A stretch of DNA of 64,000 nucleotides from Planctomycetota bacterium (GTDB lineage Bacteria > Planctomycetota > Phycisphaerae > Sedimentisphaerales > Anaerobacaceae): NCBI GenBank assembly GCA_019456255.1, contig VRUG01000001.1, forward strand, positions 124,001 through 188,000. Reading direction: 5' to 3'. The notes under the pieces were generated by a model. The model searched no databases and was not told the origin of the DNA. It saw only the letters and a list, made by a program, of their open reading frames with translations. The position numbers and the translations under genes are program-made. Positions 1 to 8,826 of the stretch are shown one piece after another. Every line of letters starts with the position of its first letter. Position 1 is the stretch's first letter.

Positions 1-659
1 AAAGTCATATTGAGAGCGACTGTTGCGACAAAATAAATATGTTGACTTTTCGACAGAAAGTTGTAAAGAAATACCTATTGCTTGCAGTTTTGCGATATTA
101 TTGGGATATCTGGAAGCCCGTTTCTATGACTAATAACGATATGTCTACTATCGAAGTAATAGCTAATAAGGCATGTGGCCCATGCAGTATGATTAGTGAT
201 GACAAAGGAATGAATTATGTGTCTCCTTCATATGCTCATTTTGCTATCGATCCCAATGAACGAATGGCATGGGTTAAAAAAGGCATGGATATTACCTTGC
301 GTGAATATGACCGACTCCGAGAAAAGATTAGTGCAGATACAAAGGTGTTATTGCTCTACAATCCATGTGGATATGAAATTTACCATGACATAATCCCTCC
401 AGATAAAATCGATAGCATAACAGATGAAATTTCCATATATCAAAGGGCAACTTTAAAAAAATATAGTCAAAAGCATGGATTTATGTTTTATGATCTTACT
501 GAAGATTTTCAAGAAAGAGTCAACAATATTGGATATGAAAATATTTTTTCAGATTTTATTCATTGGAACGAATTGGGCACAGAGATAGCTTTTGAAATAC
601 TTAAAGATGTTTTTAAAGATTCTGGGATTGTGGGTGCACGGCTTGCAACAGAAAAATAG
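1..659 (+). CDS. SGNH-hydrolase-like protein, 5' end outside window
   Basis: The reading frame is open to the left edge (first full codon at base 3), so the N-terminus is missing; the ATG at 39 is probably internal. About 219 residues are visible. Near the C-terminus, at about residues 168-183 counted from the ATG at 39, the stretch FSDFIHWNELGTEIA has the Asp-x-x-His form of block V of SGNH/GDSL hydrolases, where Asp and His complete the catalytic triad. The block I GDS motif would lie outside the window. Such proteins in polysaccharide loci are often O-acetyl esterases or acetyltransferase-associated domains. The neighbouring carbamoyltransferase fits a role in decorating a surface glycan. 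Substrate unknown; family assignment rests on one motif and context. Confidence 0.55.
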   Translation, partial: SHIESDCCDKINMLTFRQKVVKKYLLLAVLRYYWDIWKPVSMTNNDMSTIEVIANKACGPCSMISDDKGMNYVSPSYAHFAIDPNERMAWVKKGMDITLREYDRLREKISADTKVLLLYNPCGYEIYHDIIPPDKIDSITDEISIYQRATLKKYSQKHGFMFYDLTEDFQERVNNIGYENIFSDFIHWNELGTEIAFEILKDVFKDSGIVGARLATEK

Positions 660-719
660 CATTTTTAAATCTGAATATATCTGTTACCTGTTTGGTAGAA
701 TATTGGGAAACAAATTAAG

Positions 720-2537
720 ATGAATATTTTAGCTCTTTCAGCTTTTTATCATGATAGTGCGGCATGTCTGGTACAAGATGGAGAAATAATTTCGGCCGTC
801 CAGGAAGAGCGTTTTACCAGGAAGAAATATGACTTTTCTTTTCCCGAAAATGCTATCAGGTTCTGTTTGGAAAACAGCAACTTAGAGGGGCAGGACCTGG
901 ATTATGTGGCTTTTTATGAAAAACCTTTCATCAGATTTGAAAGAATATTGGAGACATATTTAAGCTACGCTCCCTTTGGAATCAAGTCCTTCATTAAAGC
1001 AATGCCTTTATGGCTCAAGCAGAAATTATGGATAAAAGAAATTATAAAAGATAAAATCGGATATCAGGGAAATGTTATATTTCCAGAGCATCACCAGTCG
1101 CATGCGGCATCAGCTTTTTATCCCTCGCCATTCCATGAGGCCGCTTTTCTTACAATAGATGGCGTGGGTGAATGGACTACTTCAAGTTATGGGATTGGCA
1201 AAGGCAGCGATATTACGATTATCGCCGAACAAAAATTCCCCCATTCTCTGGGGTTGCTTTATTCTGCGTTCACTTATTATATTGGTTTTAAAGTTAATTC
1301 GGGCGAATATAAAGTTATGGGCCTAGCTCCTTATGGAGAGCCTGAATATAAGGATATAATATTATCAAAGTTGGTTGACTTAAAAAAAGATGGTTCTTTT
1401 CGATTGAATATGGACTACTTCAATTATTGTGTTGGCCTCACTATGACAAACAAAAGATTTCATAGATTATTTGGCGGCCCACCTCGGAAGCCCGAATCGG
1501 AAATTACCCAACGGGAAATGAATATTGCCCGTTCCATTCAAGATGTTACCGAGGATATAATGATTAGAATGGCCAGTTATATACACAACCAAACAAAGCA
1601 AAAACATCTTTGCCTTGCTGGCGGAGTGGCATTAAATTGCGTAGCCAATGGCAGGATTCTAAGAGAGGGTCCATTTGAAGATATTTGGGTTCAGCCAGCT
1701 GCTGGCGATGCCGGTAGTGCCATAGGAGCCGCTTTATTTGTGTGGTATAAGTACCTGGGGAATATGAGAAATGCAGACGGGCTCAAAGATTTCCAAAAAA
1801 ACTCTTATCTTGGGCCAAAATATGAGAATGACTACGTTGAAGATTTCTTAACACGGGAAAATATTGCTTATAGGAAATTGGAAAGTAAGGATATTTCAAA
1901 CATTATTGCAGATCTGATTGATCAGCAAAAAATCATAGGATGGTTCCAGGGGAAAATGGAATTTGGTCCCAGAGCTCTGGGCTCAAGAAGTATTATAGGG
2001 GACGCACGCTCCCCTAAGATGCAGCAGATAATGAACCGTAAAATAAAATTCAGAGAGTCGTTTCGCCCATTTGCCCCATCTGTAATAAAAGAAAAGGCTG
2101 ACGAATTTTTTGAAATAGAAAAAGATAGTCCCTATATGCTTTTTGTTGCACCGATAACAAAACAGATGCGGACTAATATAACAGAAGATAAAAAGAAGCT
2201 GACAGGGCTCGATAAGTTGAAAGTAGTCCGCTCGCAAATACCAGCTGTAACCCATGTAGATTATTCCGCAAGAATTCAGACAGTAGACAAAAAAGACAAT
2301 CCACTTTACTATGAAACAATTAAGAGTTTTTATTATAAAACAAGTTGCCCTGTAATCATTAACACCTCATTCAATGTAAGAGGAGAGCCTATAGTTTGTA
2401 CCCCGGAAGATGCTTATTTGTGTTTTATGAAGACAAATATGGACTATCTTATTATAGGCAATTTCCTTTTAGCAAAAGAAGATCAAAGTCTATTAGAAGC
2501 GACTACTCAAAACGCAATGAAGGTTGTGCCTGATTAA
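720..2537 (+). CDS. Carbamoyltransferase (NodU/CmcH family)
   Basis: A 605-residue protein with both domains of the carbamoyltransferase family: an N-terminal Kae1-like ATPase domain opening MNILALSAFYHDSAACLV, with the histidine-rich stretch PEHHQSHAASAF near residue 123, and a C-terminal YrdC-like-associated domain containing GKMEFGPRALGSRSII and FRPFAPSV. Members transfer a carbamoyl group from carbamoyl phosphate, through a carbamoyl-adenylate, to hydroxyls of sugars or antibiotics. In this locus the acceptor is probably a sugar of the surface polysaccharide. It is followed after 14 bases by an SxtJ-like membrane protein and then a DUF5989 protein, a recurrent trio. Length is typical for the family. 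The acceptor cannot be told from sequence. Confidence 0.93.
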   Translation: MNILALSAFYHDSAACLVQDGEIISAVQEERFTRKKYDFSFPENAIRFCLENSNLEGQDLDYVAFYEKPFIRFERILETYLSYAPFGIKSFIKAMPLWLKQKLWIKEIIKDKIGYQGNVIFPEHHQSHAASAFYPSPFHEAAFLTIDGVGEWTTSSYGIGKGSDITIIAEQKFPHSLGLLYSAFTYYIGFKVNSGEYKVMGLAPYGEPEYKDIILSKLVDLKKDGSFRLNMDYFNYCVGLTMTNKRFHRLFGGPPRKPESEITQREMNIARSIQDVTEDIMIRMASYIHNQTKQKHLCLAGGVALNCVANGRILREGPFEDIWVQPAAGDAGSAIGAALFVWYKYLGNMRNADGLKDFQKNSYLGPKYENDYVEDFLTRENIAYRKLESKDISNIIADLIDQQKIIGWFQGKMEFGPRALGSRSIIGDARSPKMQQIMNRKIKFRESFRPFAPSVIKEKADEFFEIEKDSPYMLFVAPITKQMRTNITEDKKKLTGLDKLKVVRSQIPAVTHVDYSARIQTVDKKDNPLYYETIKSFYYKTSCPVIINTSFNVRGEPIVCTPEDAYLCFMKTNMDYLIIGNFLLAKEDQSLLEATTQNAMKVVPD

Positions 2538-2551
2538 AGACAAGTAAGACT

Positions 2552-2953
2552 ATGGACAGAACCCTGGAAAAGAAAAAAATAAGAACTTTTGGTATAGGTT
2601 TGGCCATTATAATTTTTGTAGCGGCACTTCATCCGCTTCGCAGAGGGCATTATATTGTTGCCTTATGGCTTTACATTATATGTGCGACACTTATATGCTT
2701 ATCGTTATTTTTTCCATTGGTTCTCAAACCGGTTAATAAGTTGTTCATGGCAATTGCTCATTGCCTCGGTTGGGTTAATACAAGGATACTTCTAAGCGTG
2801 CTGTTTTTTCTCATACTCACACCAATAGCTTTAATATACCGACTAATAGCTATAAATAGTCTTGACCGAAAAATCAAAAAAAATGAATCTACGTATTGGG
2901 AACACAGAGAAAAATGTTCAGCAAATGTGACGATATATGAAAGACAGTTCTGA
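2552..2953 (+). CDS. SxtJ-family membrane protein
   Basis: A 133-residue protein with three predicted hydrophobic segments (about residues 15-33, 36-57 and 76-97) and a charged, hydrophilic C-terminus. Size, topology and position directly after a carbamoyltransferase match the SxtJ family, named from the saxitoxin cluster but widespread next to NodU/CmcH-type carbamoyltransferases. The biochemical role is unknown; a membrane partner for the carbamoyltransferase is an inference. The start ATG at 2552 lies 14 bases after the preceding stop, so the two genes are almost certainly co-transcribed. Confidence 0.75.
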   Translation: MDRTLEKKKIRTFGIGLAIIIFVAALHPLRRGHYIVALWLYIICATLICLSLFFPLVLKPVNKLFMAIAHCLGWVNTRILLSVLFFLILTPIALIYRLIAINSLDRKIKKNESTYWEHREKCSANVTIYERQF

Positions 2954-2967
2954 AAGGGTCAGGGAAA

Positions 2968-3126
2968 ATGTCTAAATTAACGATAATATTCGAGCTTTGG
3001 TCTTTTATAGTGAATCGAAAAAAGTGGTGGCTTTTTCCCATCATATTTATGCTGCTACTGCTGGGGCTTCTAATTCTATTTACAGAAAGTTCGGCCTTGG
3101 CACCATTTATATACACACTTTTTTAG
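2968..3126 (+). CDS. DUF5989 family small membrane protein
   Basis: A 52-residue protein starting at ATG 2968, 14 bases after the SxtJ-like gene and preceded by AGGG. It has the typical DUF5989 form: an N-terminal ELWSFIVNRKKWWLFPI-like segment followed by one transmembrane helix rich in Leu and ending SSALAPFIYTLF. This family is nearly always encoded beside carbamoyltransferase and SxtJ genes; function is unknown. The protein is short enough to be missed by automatic callers, but the family pattern (Trp-Trp pair, the Ala-Pro-Phe-Ile-Tyr ending) is clear. Confidence 0.85.
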   Translation: MSKLTIIFELWSFIVNRKKWWLFPIIFMLLLLGLLILFTESSALAPFIYTLF

Positions 3127-3167
3127 AGTACGAAAGTTCGCTGGTATAAAAACATAGGAATAGTGCA

Positions 3168-4601
3168 TTGAATATATTAATAGTTGAACCACCTGCGGTT
3201 TCTAAATTTGGAAATCAGAGAATATTTGGAGGAAACGGCAGCGGTAAAAGTAATTTCAGAAAGCCTCCTTTGGACCTTATGATGATTTCCGGATACTTGA
3301 GGAAGCAGGGATATGACAATACCCTTTACGATGCAAACTGCTCTGGAAGAACAATAGACAATGTTAAAGCTGTCATAAAAAAGATTTCTCCTGATGTTAT
3401 TTTCTTTTCAACATCGACTTCTACTATCTATAAGGATATGCTTGTTGCAGAAGTTGCAAAAGAAATAAATCCATCGACCATAACAGTGGCAATAGGCACA
3501 CATGTAATGGCGTTGCCTACTGAAACTTTTGAGTTAAGCGATGCTCTTGATGTTATTATTTACTCTGGCGAATGGGAACAGAGTTCTTTAAATATCATAG
3601 AAAATTTTTCAAGCCTTGAAGATGCTAAGGGAATCTATCTACGAAAATCCTCCGGGCAAATCACAAAAACTGCTCCGGTGTCTGAAATACAAGATATTGA
3701 CAAGTTAGGTTTTCCTTCTCACGACAAGCTCGAAAAGCAGTTATACGGCGACCCCACATCACACAGATTCCCCAAGACGATGGTAATGGGACAAAAAGCA
3801 TGCATTAACAGTTGCAGTTTTTGTTGCCAGCCTGCTTTCTTTGGGGCGCCTTCGCTTAGAAAACGTTCGGTTAAGCATGTTATCGAGGAACTTGAATGGG
3901 TTTGCCAGCTCGGATTTAAAGAAGTAATGTTTAACGATGCGACTTTAACTGCTGATGCGGACTGGGTAAATCGTTTGTTGAAAGCAATGATTGAAAAAGA
4001 TATTGATTTGACCTGGAACTGTTCAACAAGAGCTGACTGCGTTAATCCTCAGGTTTTGGAGCTCATGAAAAAGGCAGGCTGTCACACAATTGCAATAGGA
4101 ATGGAAAGCACTGACCCTGTAATACTGGAAAACATAAGAAAAAATGTTACGCCGCAACAGGTGAAAGATGCTGTATCAATGATTAGGAAAAGCGGTATGA
4201 ATACTATAGTATTTTGTGTCATAGGCTTCCCCGGAGAGACGAAAGAGACCATTAAAAGAACCATCTCGTTTTTGAAGGATCTTGATACGACCTTTATCAC
4301 GCTTGGAATTGCGGTACCTGCACCGGGAACAGAGTTCTATAAATATATTGAAGAAAACGGCTATTTGACCACAAAAGATTTTAGTCTTTATGACCCGATG
4401 AAAAAACCTGTCTTTAACTATCCTGACCTTTCGTCGGCAGAGATGGCTTATTATTCTGCTTACGGTCTCAGGAATTTTTATTTAAGACCTACGTATATTT
4501 TTAAAAGACTTAAATCCATAAGAAGCATAGGCGACCTTTATGGCTATTTTATAAATTTCATTGGCTTTCTAAGAAGATATGTTATCAAGAATAATGGCTA
4601 A
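3168..4601 (+). CDS. B12-binding radical SAM protein (1 of 3)
   Basis: A 477-residue protein started by TTG at 3168, with AGGAA seven bases upstream. Residues 1 to about 150 form a cobalamin-binding-like Rossmann domain (MNILIVEPPAV at the start; GTHVMALPTET and a YSGEWE stretch typical of the family). The radical SAM core follows, with C212-x3-C216-x2-C219 to bind [4Fe-4S] and an IGFPGET segment near residue 350. Its C-terminus carries RNFYLRPTYI, which recurs as RKYYLRPRYI in the gene at 7324, so the two are paralogues of one subfamily. Family members include C- and P-methylases and ring-forming enzymes; the substrate here is unknown, presumably the glycan or its lipid carrier. Confidence 0.85.
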   Translation: MNILIVEPPAVSKFGNQRIFGGNGSGKSNFRKPPLDLMMISGYLRKQGYDNTLYDANCSGRTIDNVKAVIKKISPDVIFFSTSTSTIYKDMLVAEVAKEINPSTITVAIGTHVMALPTETFELSDALDVIIYSGEWEQSSLNIIENFSSLEDAKGIYLRKSSGQITKTAPVSEIQDIDKLGFPSHDKLEKQLYGDPTSHRFPKTMVMGQKACINSCSFCCQPAFFGAPSLRKRSVKHVIEELEWVCQLGFKEVMFNDATLTADADWVNRLLKAMIEKDIDLTWNCSTRADCVNPQVLELMKKAGCHTIAIGMESTDPVILENIRKNVTPQQVKDAVSMIRKSGMNTIVFCVIGFPGETKETIKRTISFLKDLDTTFITLGIAVPAPGTEFYKYIEENGYLTTKDFSLYDPMKKPVFNYPDLSSAEMAYYSAYGLRNFYLRPTYIFKRLKSIRSIGDLYGYFINFIGFLRRYVIKNNG

Positions 4602-4631
4602 GCTTGAATTAAGGATGTTGGAAATACTTAC

Positions 4632-6080
4632 ATGAAAAAAGTGACTTTCGTTATCTCTGAGGCAAGGATTCACGACCATCTCTCTATTATGGCGCTTAGT
4701 GCGTCGCTTAAAGGTGCTGGCCACGATACATCTTTGGTTTTTTTCCCAAATGACCCCTTTAATAAAAAGAAAATAATTGGCGCACTCAGAGAACAGGTGC
4801 CCGACATTATAGCATTTAGTTTTATGTCTTGTGTCAAAGACCATTATATCGACCTCGGCAATTATATTAAAAAACACATGAATGTTCCGATCATTATTGG
4901 CGGCCCTGCTGCAACGTTTGACAAGCATTTTATCAACTTTGAAGGACATCCTTTTGATGCCGTATGTGTCGGGGAGGGCGATTTGGCTATTGTCGATTTT
5001 GTAGAGAGCTATGAAAAAACGGGGCAATTGCGTGCTGTGACGAATTTTGCAGTATCCACCGCAGATGGTATCGAAAATAATATTCAGCTAAGAAGTCTTA
5101 TCGACCCGCTGGATGTATTGGCCTTTCCGGATAAGAAAATCTTGTACGATAAAGACCCATGCCTGAAAAATTCCAAAATAAAAATGTTCATGGCTAGTAG
5201 GGGATGCCCCTATAAATGCACTTATTGCTTTAATCATAAGTACAACAGCATGTATAAAGGCAAGGGTCATATAGTCCGGCACAAAACGGTAGATTATTTC
5301 CTTGAAGAGATCCGACAGGTGAAAGAGATGTATCCTCTTGAGGGGATAATATTTGAGGATGATATTTTTATTATGAAAAAAGACTGGCTCGAAGAATTTG
5401 CAGAAAAATATCCTTCGCGCATTGGCCTTCCGTACATGTGCTATGTTCGTCCCAATCTTGTCACAGAAGATATTGGGAAGTTGCTTAAGAACTCGGGCTG
5501 TCATTCAGCCCGTGTTGCCATCGAGTGTGGGAATGAAGATTTCCGCAATAGAATTCTCAAGCGAAATCTTACTAATGAGCAGACAATAAGGAGTTGCGAA
5601 ATACTTCATGCTGCGGGGCTAAAGGTCGGGACAATTAATATTGTCGGGCTTCCTACAGAAACGATAGACGACATGAAAGAAACTCTTGCGCTGAATAAAT
5701 CCTGCAAGCCTGAGCATGTTTCGGTGAACATGTTTATGCCTCTTCCGGGTGTCGACTTGACTTTCTTTGCAATTGAACAAGGATTGATAGATGCAAACGC
5801 CGCTTCACCCAAATCAACCCATCACATCAGTGACATGAAGTATTCAGAGCCGGTAAGAAAATGGTTATATCCATTCAAAGCACTGTTTCCGCTTATGGTT
5901 AGAATCCCATTTATTGAAAGACTGTTCCCGCTGCTGAGAAAACTGCCCCGGCTAGTATTAAAGGTTATTGATACTGGTTTTAGAATATATAGCAATACCA
6001 AATGTTATCCTCCCGCTAAGTTTAGCTTGAGGGACAAACTGAGAATACTGCGCCGTTATATAGCTATCATTTCCGGATAA
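4632..6080 (+). CDS. B12-binding radical SAM protein (2 of 3)
   Basis: A 482-residue protein with an N-terminal cobalamin-binding-like domain (IIGGPAATF and DAVCVGEGDLAIVDF mark its second half) and a radical SAM domain with C192-x3-C196-x2-C199 in the context SRGCPYKCTYC. VGLPTET near residue 337 is the usual SAM-barrel strand motif. It lacks the FYLRPxYI tail of the other two homologues and ends in a basic, hydrophobic region (about residues 415-480) that may associate with the membrane. It lies 30 bases after the first radical SAM gene in the same operon. Reaction unknown; C-methylation or another radical modification of a polysaccharide precursor is the contextual guess. Confidence 0.85.
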   Translation: MKKVTFVISEARIHDHLSIMALSASLKGAGHDTSLVFFPNDPFNKKKIIGALREQVPDIIAFSFMSCVKDHYIDLGNYIKKHMNVPIIIGGPAATFDKHFINFEGHPFDAVCVGEGDLAIVDFVESYEKTGQLRAVTNFAVSTADGIENNIQLRSLIDPLDVLAFPDKKILYDKDPCLKNSKIKMFMASRGCPYKCTYCFNHKYNSMYKGKGHIVRHKTVDYFLEEIRQVKEMYPLEGIIFEDDIFIMKKDWLEEFAEKYPSRIGLPYMCYVRPNLVTEDIGKLLKNSGCHSARVAIECGNEDFRNRILKRNLTNEQTIRSCEILHAAGLKVGTINIVGLPTETIDDMKETLALNKSCKPEHVSVNMFMPLPGVDLTFFAIEQGLIDANAASPKSTHHISDMKYSEPVRKWLYPFKALFPLMVRIPFIERLFPLLRKLPRLVLKVIDTGFRIYSNTKCYPPAKFSLRDKLRILRRYIAIISG

Positions 6081-6136
6081 TACCGCACAGTGCCGTTTCA
6101 AAAACACATAGAAATCTAAAAAAACCTAAAAAAATC

Positions 6137-7324
6137 TTGGAACACCAAAAATATAACATAGCTTTTTTAATGAATGGTGCAAAGCCGCCAAGAGGGGGAG
6201 AATTTTTAACATATTCCCTGATTACTAATTTAGATACAGACAAGTTCAACCCTTTAGTTATTTATGCAAAAGAAGGTGTTATAGTAAAAAAAATAAAACA
6301 GACGGACATTAATACAATAGAACTAACCTTACCCGATAGGCTTACCGGGATATATCCCAGGAAAATAAAATTATACAGTCCTCTTTTTTTATTTACATTA
6401 CTTTGGGATCTGGTCACGAGCAGATGTCTTTTCAGATTAAAGAAACTTATCCTGGAAAATGATATTCAGCTGATATATTGTGCGGACAATCTTTCTAAAT
6501 TAATAGGCGGAATGGTTGGTAAGATGACAAATGTTAAAGTAGTTGCTCATTGCCATGATGACTTCAAAGAAGATGCCCTGGGAAAAATCATGCGGAGGAC
6601 CTATTTAATTTTTCTTGATAGAATTTTAACCGTCTCAGATAAGGTTAGGAGATTCTTTAAAGTAGGACAAAAAATAAGCCCCAAAGCTGTCACTGTTTAT
6701 GGTGGAATTGACACCAGGCTTTATGACCCTGATAAAACAAAAACTGATATAAGATCGGAGTTAGGGCTTGATAAAGATGCTTTTGTCATAGGGAGTATCG
6801 GTGTTATTGAGGAAGATAAGGGGCATATTTATTTACTCAAAGCTGTAGCAAAACTCATCTCAGAAGGCATTGACATATCGGCCGTCATATGCGGTACAGG
6901 GCACAAGGAAGAGTTTCTTAAGAAGTTTGTTGAAGATGAAAATCTAAATGAAAATATTTTTTTTCCTGGGTTTCGAAAGGATATTCCGGAAGTGTTAAAA
7001 GCATTGGATATTTTTGTAATGACATCAATGACAATAGAGTCGCTCTCAATAGTTACCTTAGAAGCGATGGCAATGAGAAATCCTGTTATTGCTACTAACA
7101 TCGGAGGTTTGCCCGAAGTGGTAGTTGATGGAGAAACCGGTATCATTATCGAGCCCTGCAATGCTGATGTTTTGGCTGATTCAATAAAATATCTTCTTGA
7201 AAATCCTGAAAAAAGATTCCAAATGGGCCAGCAAGGAAGAAAAAGGGTCTGTGAGCACTTCACAATTGAAAAAAATGTGCGAAAAACAGAAGAGGTATTC
7301 TTAGAAACATTAGGGGTTGTTTAA
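6137..7324 (+). CDS. Glycosyltransferase family 4
   Basis: A 395-residue GT-B fold enzyme. The N-terminal domain begins KYNIAFLMNGAKPPRGGE, and the C-terminal nucleotide-sugar domain carries GSIGVIEEDKGH and SLSIVTLEAMAMRNPVIA, the E-x7-E type motif of GT4. The start is uncertain: TTG at 6137 gives the conventional N-terminus but has no strong ribosome site, while an internal ATG at 6170 would remove the first beta strand. Its stop overlaps the next start (TAATG at 7322-7326), implying translational coupling with the third radical SAM gene. It probably adds one sugar to the growing repeat unit on the cytoplasmic face; donor and acceptor are unknown. Confidence 0.88.
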   Translation: MEHQKYNIAFLMNGAKPPRGGEFLTYSLITNLDTDKFNPLVIYAKEGVIVKKIKQTDINTIELTLPDRLTGIYPRKIKLYSPLFLFTLLWDLVTSRCLFRLKKLILENDIQLIYCADNLSKLIGGMVGKMTNVKVVAHCHDDFKEDALGKIMRRTYLIFLDRILTVSDKVRRFFKVGQKISPKAVTVYGGIDTRLYDPDKTKTDIRSELGLDKDAFVIGSIGVIEEDKGHIYLLKAVAKLISEGIDISAVICGTGHKEEFLKKFVEDENLNENIFFPGFRKDIPEVLKALDIFVMTSMTIESLSIVTLEAMAMRNPVIATNIGGLPEVVVDGETGIIIEPCNADVLADSIKYLLENPEKRFQMGQQGRKRVCEHFTIEKNVRKTEEVFLETLGVV

Positions 7325-8826
7325 TGAAAATAGTTTGTTTAAATCCTCCGTTTAAAACGGAACACGGCAGATTCTCCAGGACATCGCGTAGTCCAGCTGT
7401 AACCAAAAGCGGTACCATCTATTATCCTATCTGGCTTGCTTATATTGTAGGCATCCTGGAACAGGATGGCCATGATGTTAAGTTAATTGATAGTTGTGCG
7501 TATGAATATGACCTTAAAAAAACGCTCGAAATTATTTCTCAGTTCAAGCCGCAAATCGCTATCTTAGATACAAGCACCCCCAGCATATATAGCGATGTAA
7601 ATATTGGTGCTGATATCAAAAAATCATTGCCGCAATGTTTTGTTTTGCTGATGGGAACGCATCCAACTGCTTTGCCAGAAGAAAGCCTGGAACTCAATCA
7701 TTGCATAGATGCTGTTGCTGTTGGTGAAGCTGACTATATTGTCAGGGACCTTGCGCAGAAATTATCTCAAAGTGATATTCCAAAAATTTGCAAAGACAGT
7801 GAGTATAGAAGCAGCATTTTAAGTTCAATAGATGGTCTTGCCTATAACAGTTCCAATGGTGTTTGTATAAATAAAAAAAGAGCTCTTATTGAAAATCTTG
7901 ACGAGATACCTTTTGTTAGTAAAGTTTACAAAAAGCACCTTGATGTGAATCGATATTTTTTTGCTGCCAGTGACTATCCTGAAATTCAGATAATGACCGC
8001 AAGAGGCTGCGTTGCTAAATGTTCATTTTGCGTTTACCCTCAGACTATACATGGGTTAAAGTACAGAACACGTTCTGCTAAGAATATCGCTGATGAGTTT
8101 GAATGGATTGTGAATAATCTTCCGCAAGTTCGTGAAATTGGGATTGAAGATGACACGTTTACCGGAGCCCCGAAACGAGTGATCGATTTCTGCAAAGAAC
8201 TTATCGAAAGAAAAATTAAGATCAAGTGGTATTGCAATGTTAGAGTTGACCTTAAATACGAAGTAATGCAATGGATGAAAAAAGCGGGCTGCGTCCTTCT
8301 TACTGTAGGCTACGAAAGTGCAGACAAGGACATTCTTGAGGCTATTAGCAAACGTGTTGCGCCTGAAATGATATTGGAATTCTCTAAAAATACGCAGCGG
8401 GCAGGGTTGCTTGTGCATGGCTGTTTTATGGCCGGCAATAGAAAGGAAACAAAAGAAACACTTGCTAAAAGCCTGGAATTAGCCCTGAAATTATGTGATG
8501 ATACTATGCAGTTTTTCCCCTTGATGGTATACCCCGGAACCAGAGATTATGATTGGGCAAAAAAAGAAGGGCTGTTGACCGTGGAAAATTATTCAGACTA
8601 TGTTACTGACGATGGTAACCATAATAGCGTTTTAAAGATGCCTGATATGACGTCCGATGAAATACGGAACTGGTGCGATTACGCAAGAAGGAAATATTAC
8701 CTCAGGCCAAGATACATCTGGTATAAACTGCTGCAACAGATTCTGCATCCATCGCAGATAAGGAGAACCATGAAATCCGCAAAGAGATTTATTAGATACC
8801 TGATTCCACGGGGGCAAAAATGCTGA
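7324..8826 (+). CDS. B12-binding radical SAM protein (3 of 3)
   Basis: A 500-residue homologue of the proteins at 3168 and 4632. Its cobalamin-binding-like N-terminal domain contains MGTHPTALPEE and DAVAVGEADYIV. The radical SAM core has C229-x3-C233-x2-C236 in ARGCVAKCSFC. The C-terminal RKYYLRPRYI motif matches the one in the first homologue. It is translationally coupled to the GT4 gene before it and overlaps the GT2 gene after it by seven bases, so it is an integral part of the polysaccharide operon rather than a chance neighbour. Product chemistry is unknown. Confidence 0.85.
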   Translation: MKIVCLNPPFKTEHGRFSRTSRSPAVTKSGTIYYPIWLAYIVGILEQDGHDVKLIDSCAYEYDLKKTLEIISQFKPQIAILDTSTPSIYSDVNIGADIKKSLPQCFVLLMGTHPTALPEESLELNHCIDAVAVGEADYIVRDLAQKLSQSDIPKICKDSEYRSSILSSIDGLAYNSSNGVCINKKRALIENLDEIPFVSKVYKKHLDVNRYFFAASDYPEIQIMTARGCVAKCSFCVYPQTIHGLKYRTRSAKNIADEFEWIVNNLPQVREIGIEDDTFTGAPKRVIDFCKELIERKIKIKWYCNVRVDLKYEVMQWMKKAGCVLLTVGYESADKDILEAISKRVAPEMILEFSKNTQRAGLLVHGCFMAGNRKETKETLAKSLELALKLCDDTMQFFPLMVYPGTRDYDWAKKEGLLTVENYSDYVTDDGNHNSVLKMPDMTSDEIRNWCDYARRKYYLRPRYIWYKLLQQILHPSQIRRTMKSAKRFIRYLIPRGQKC

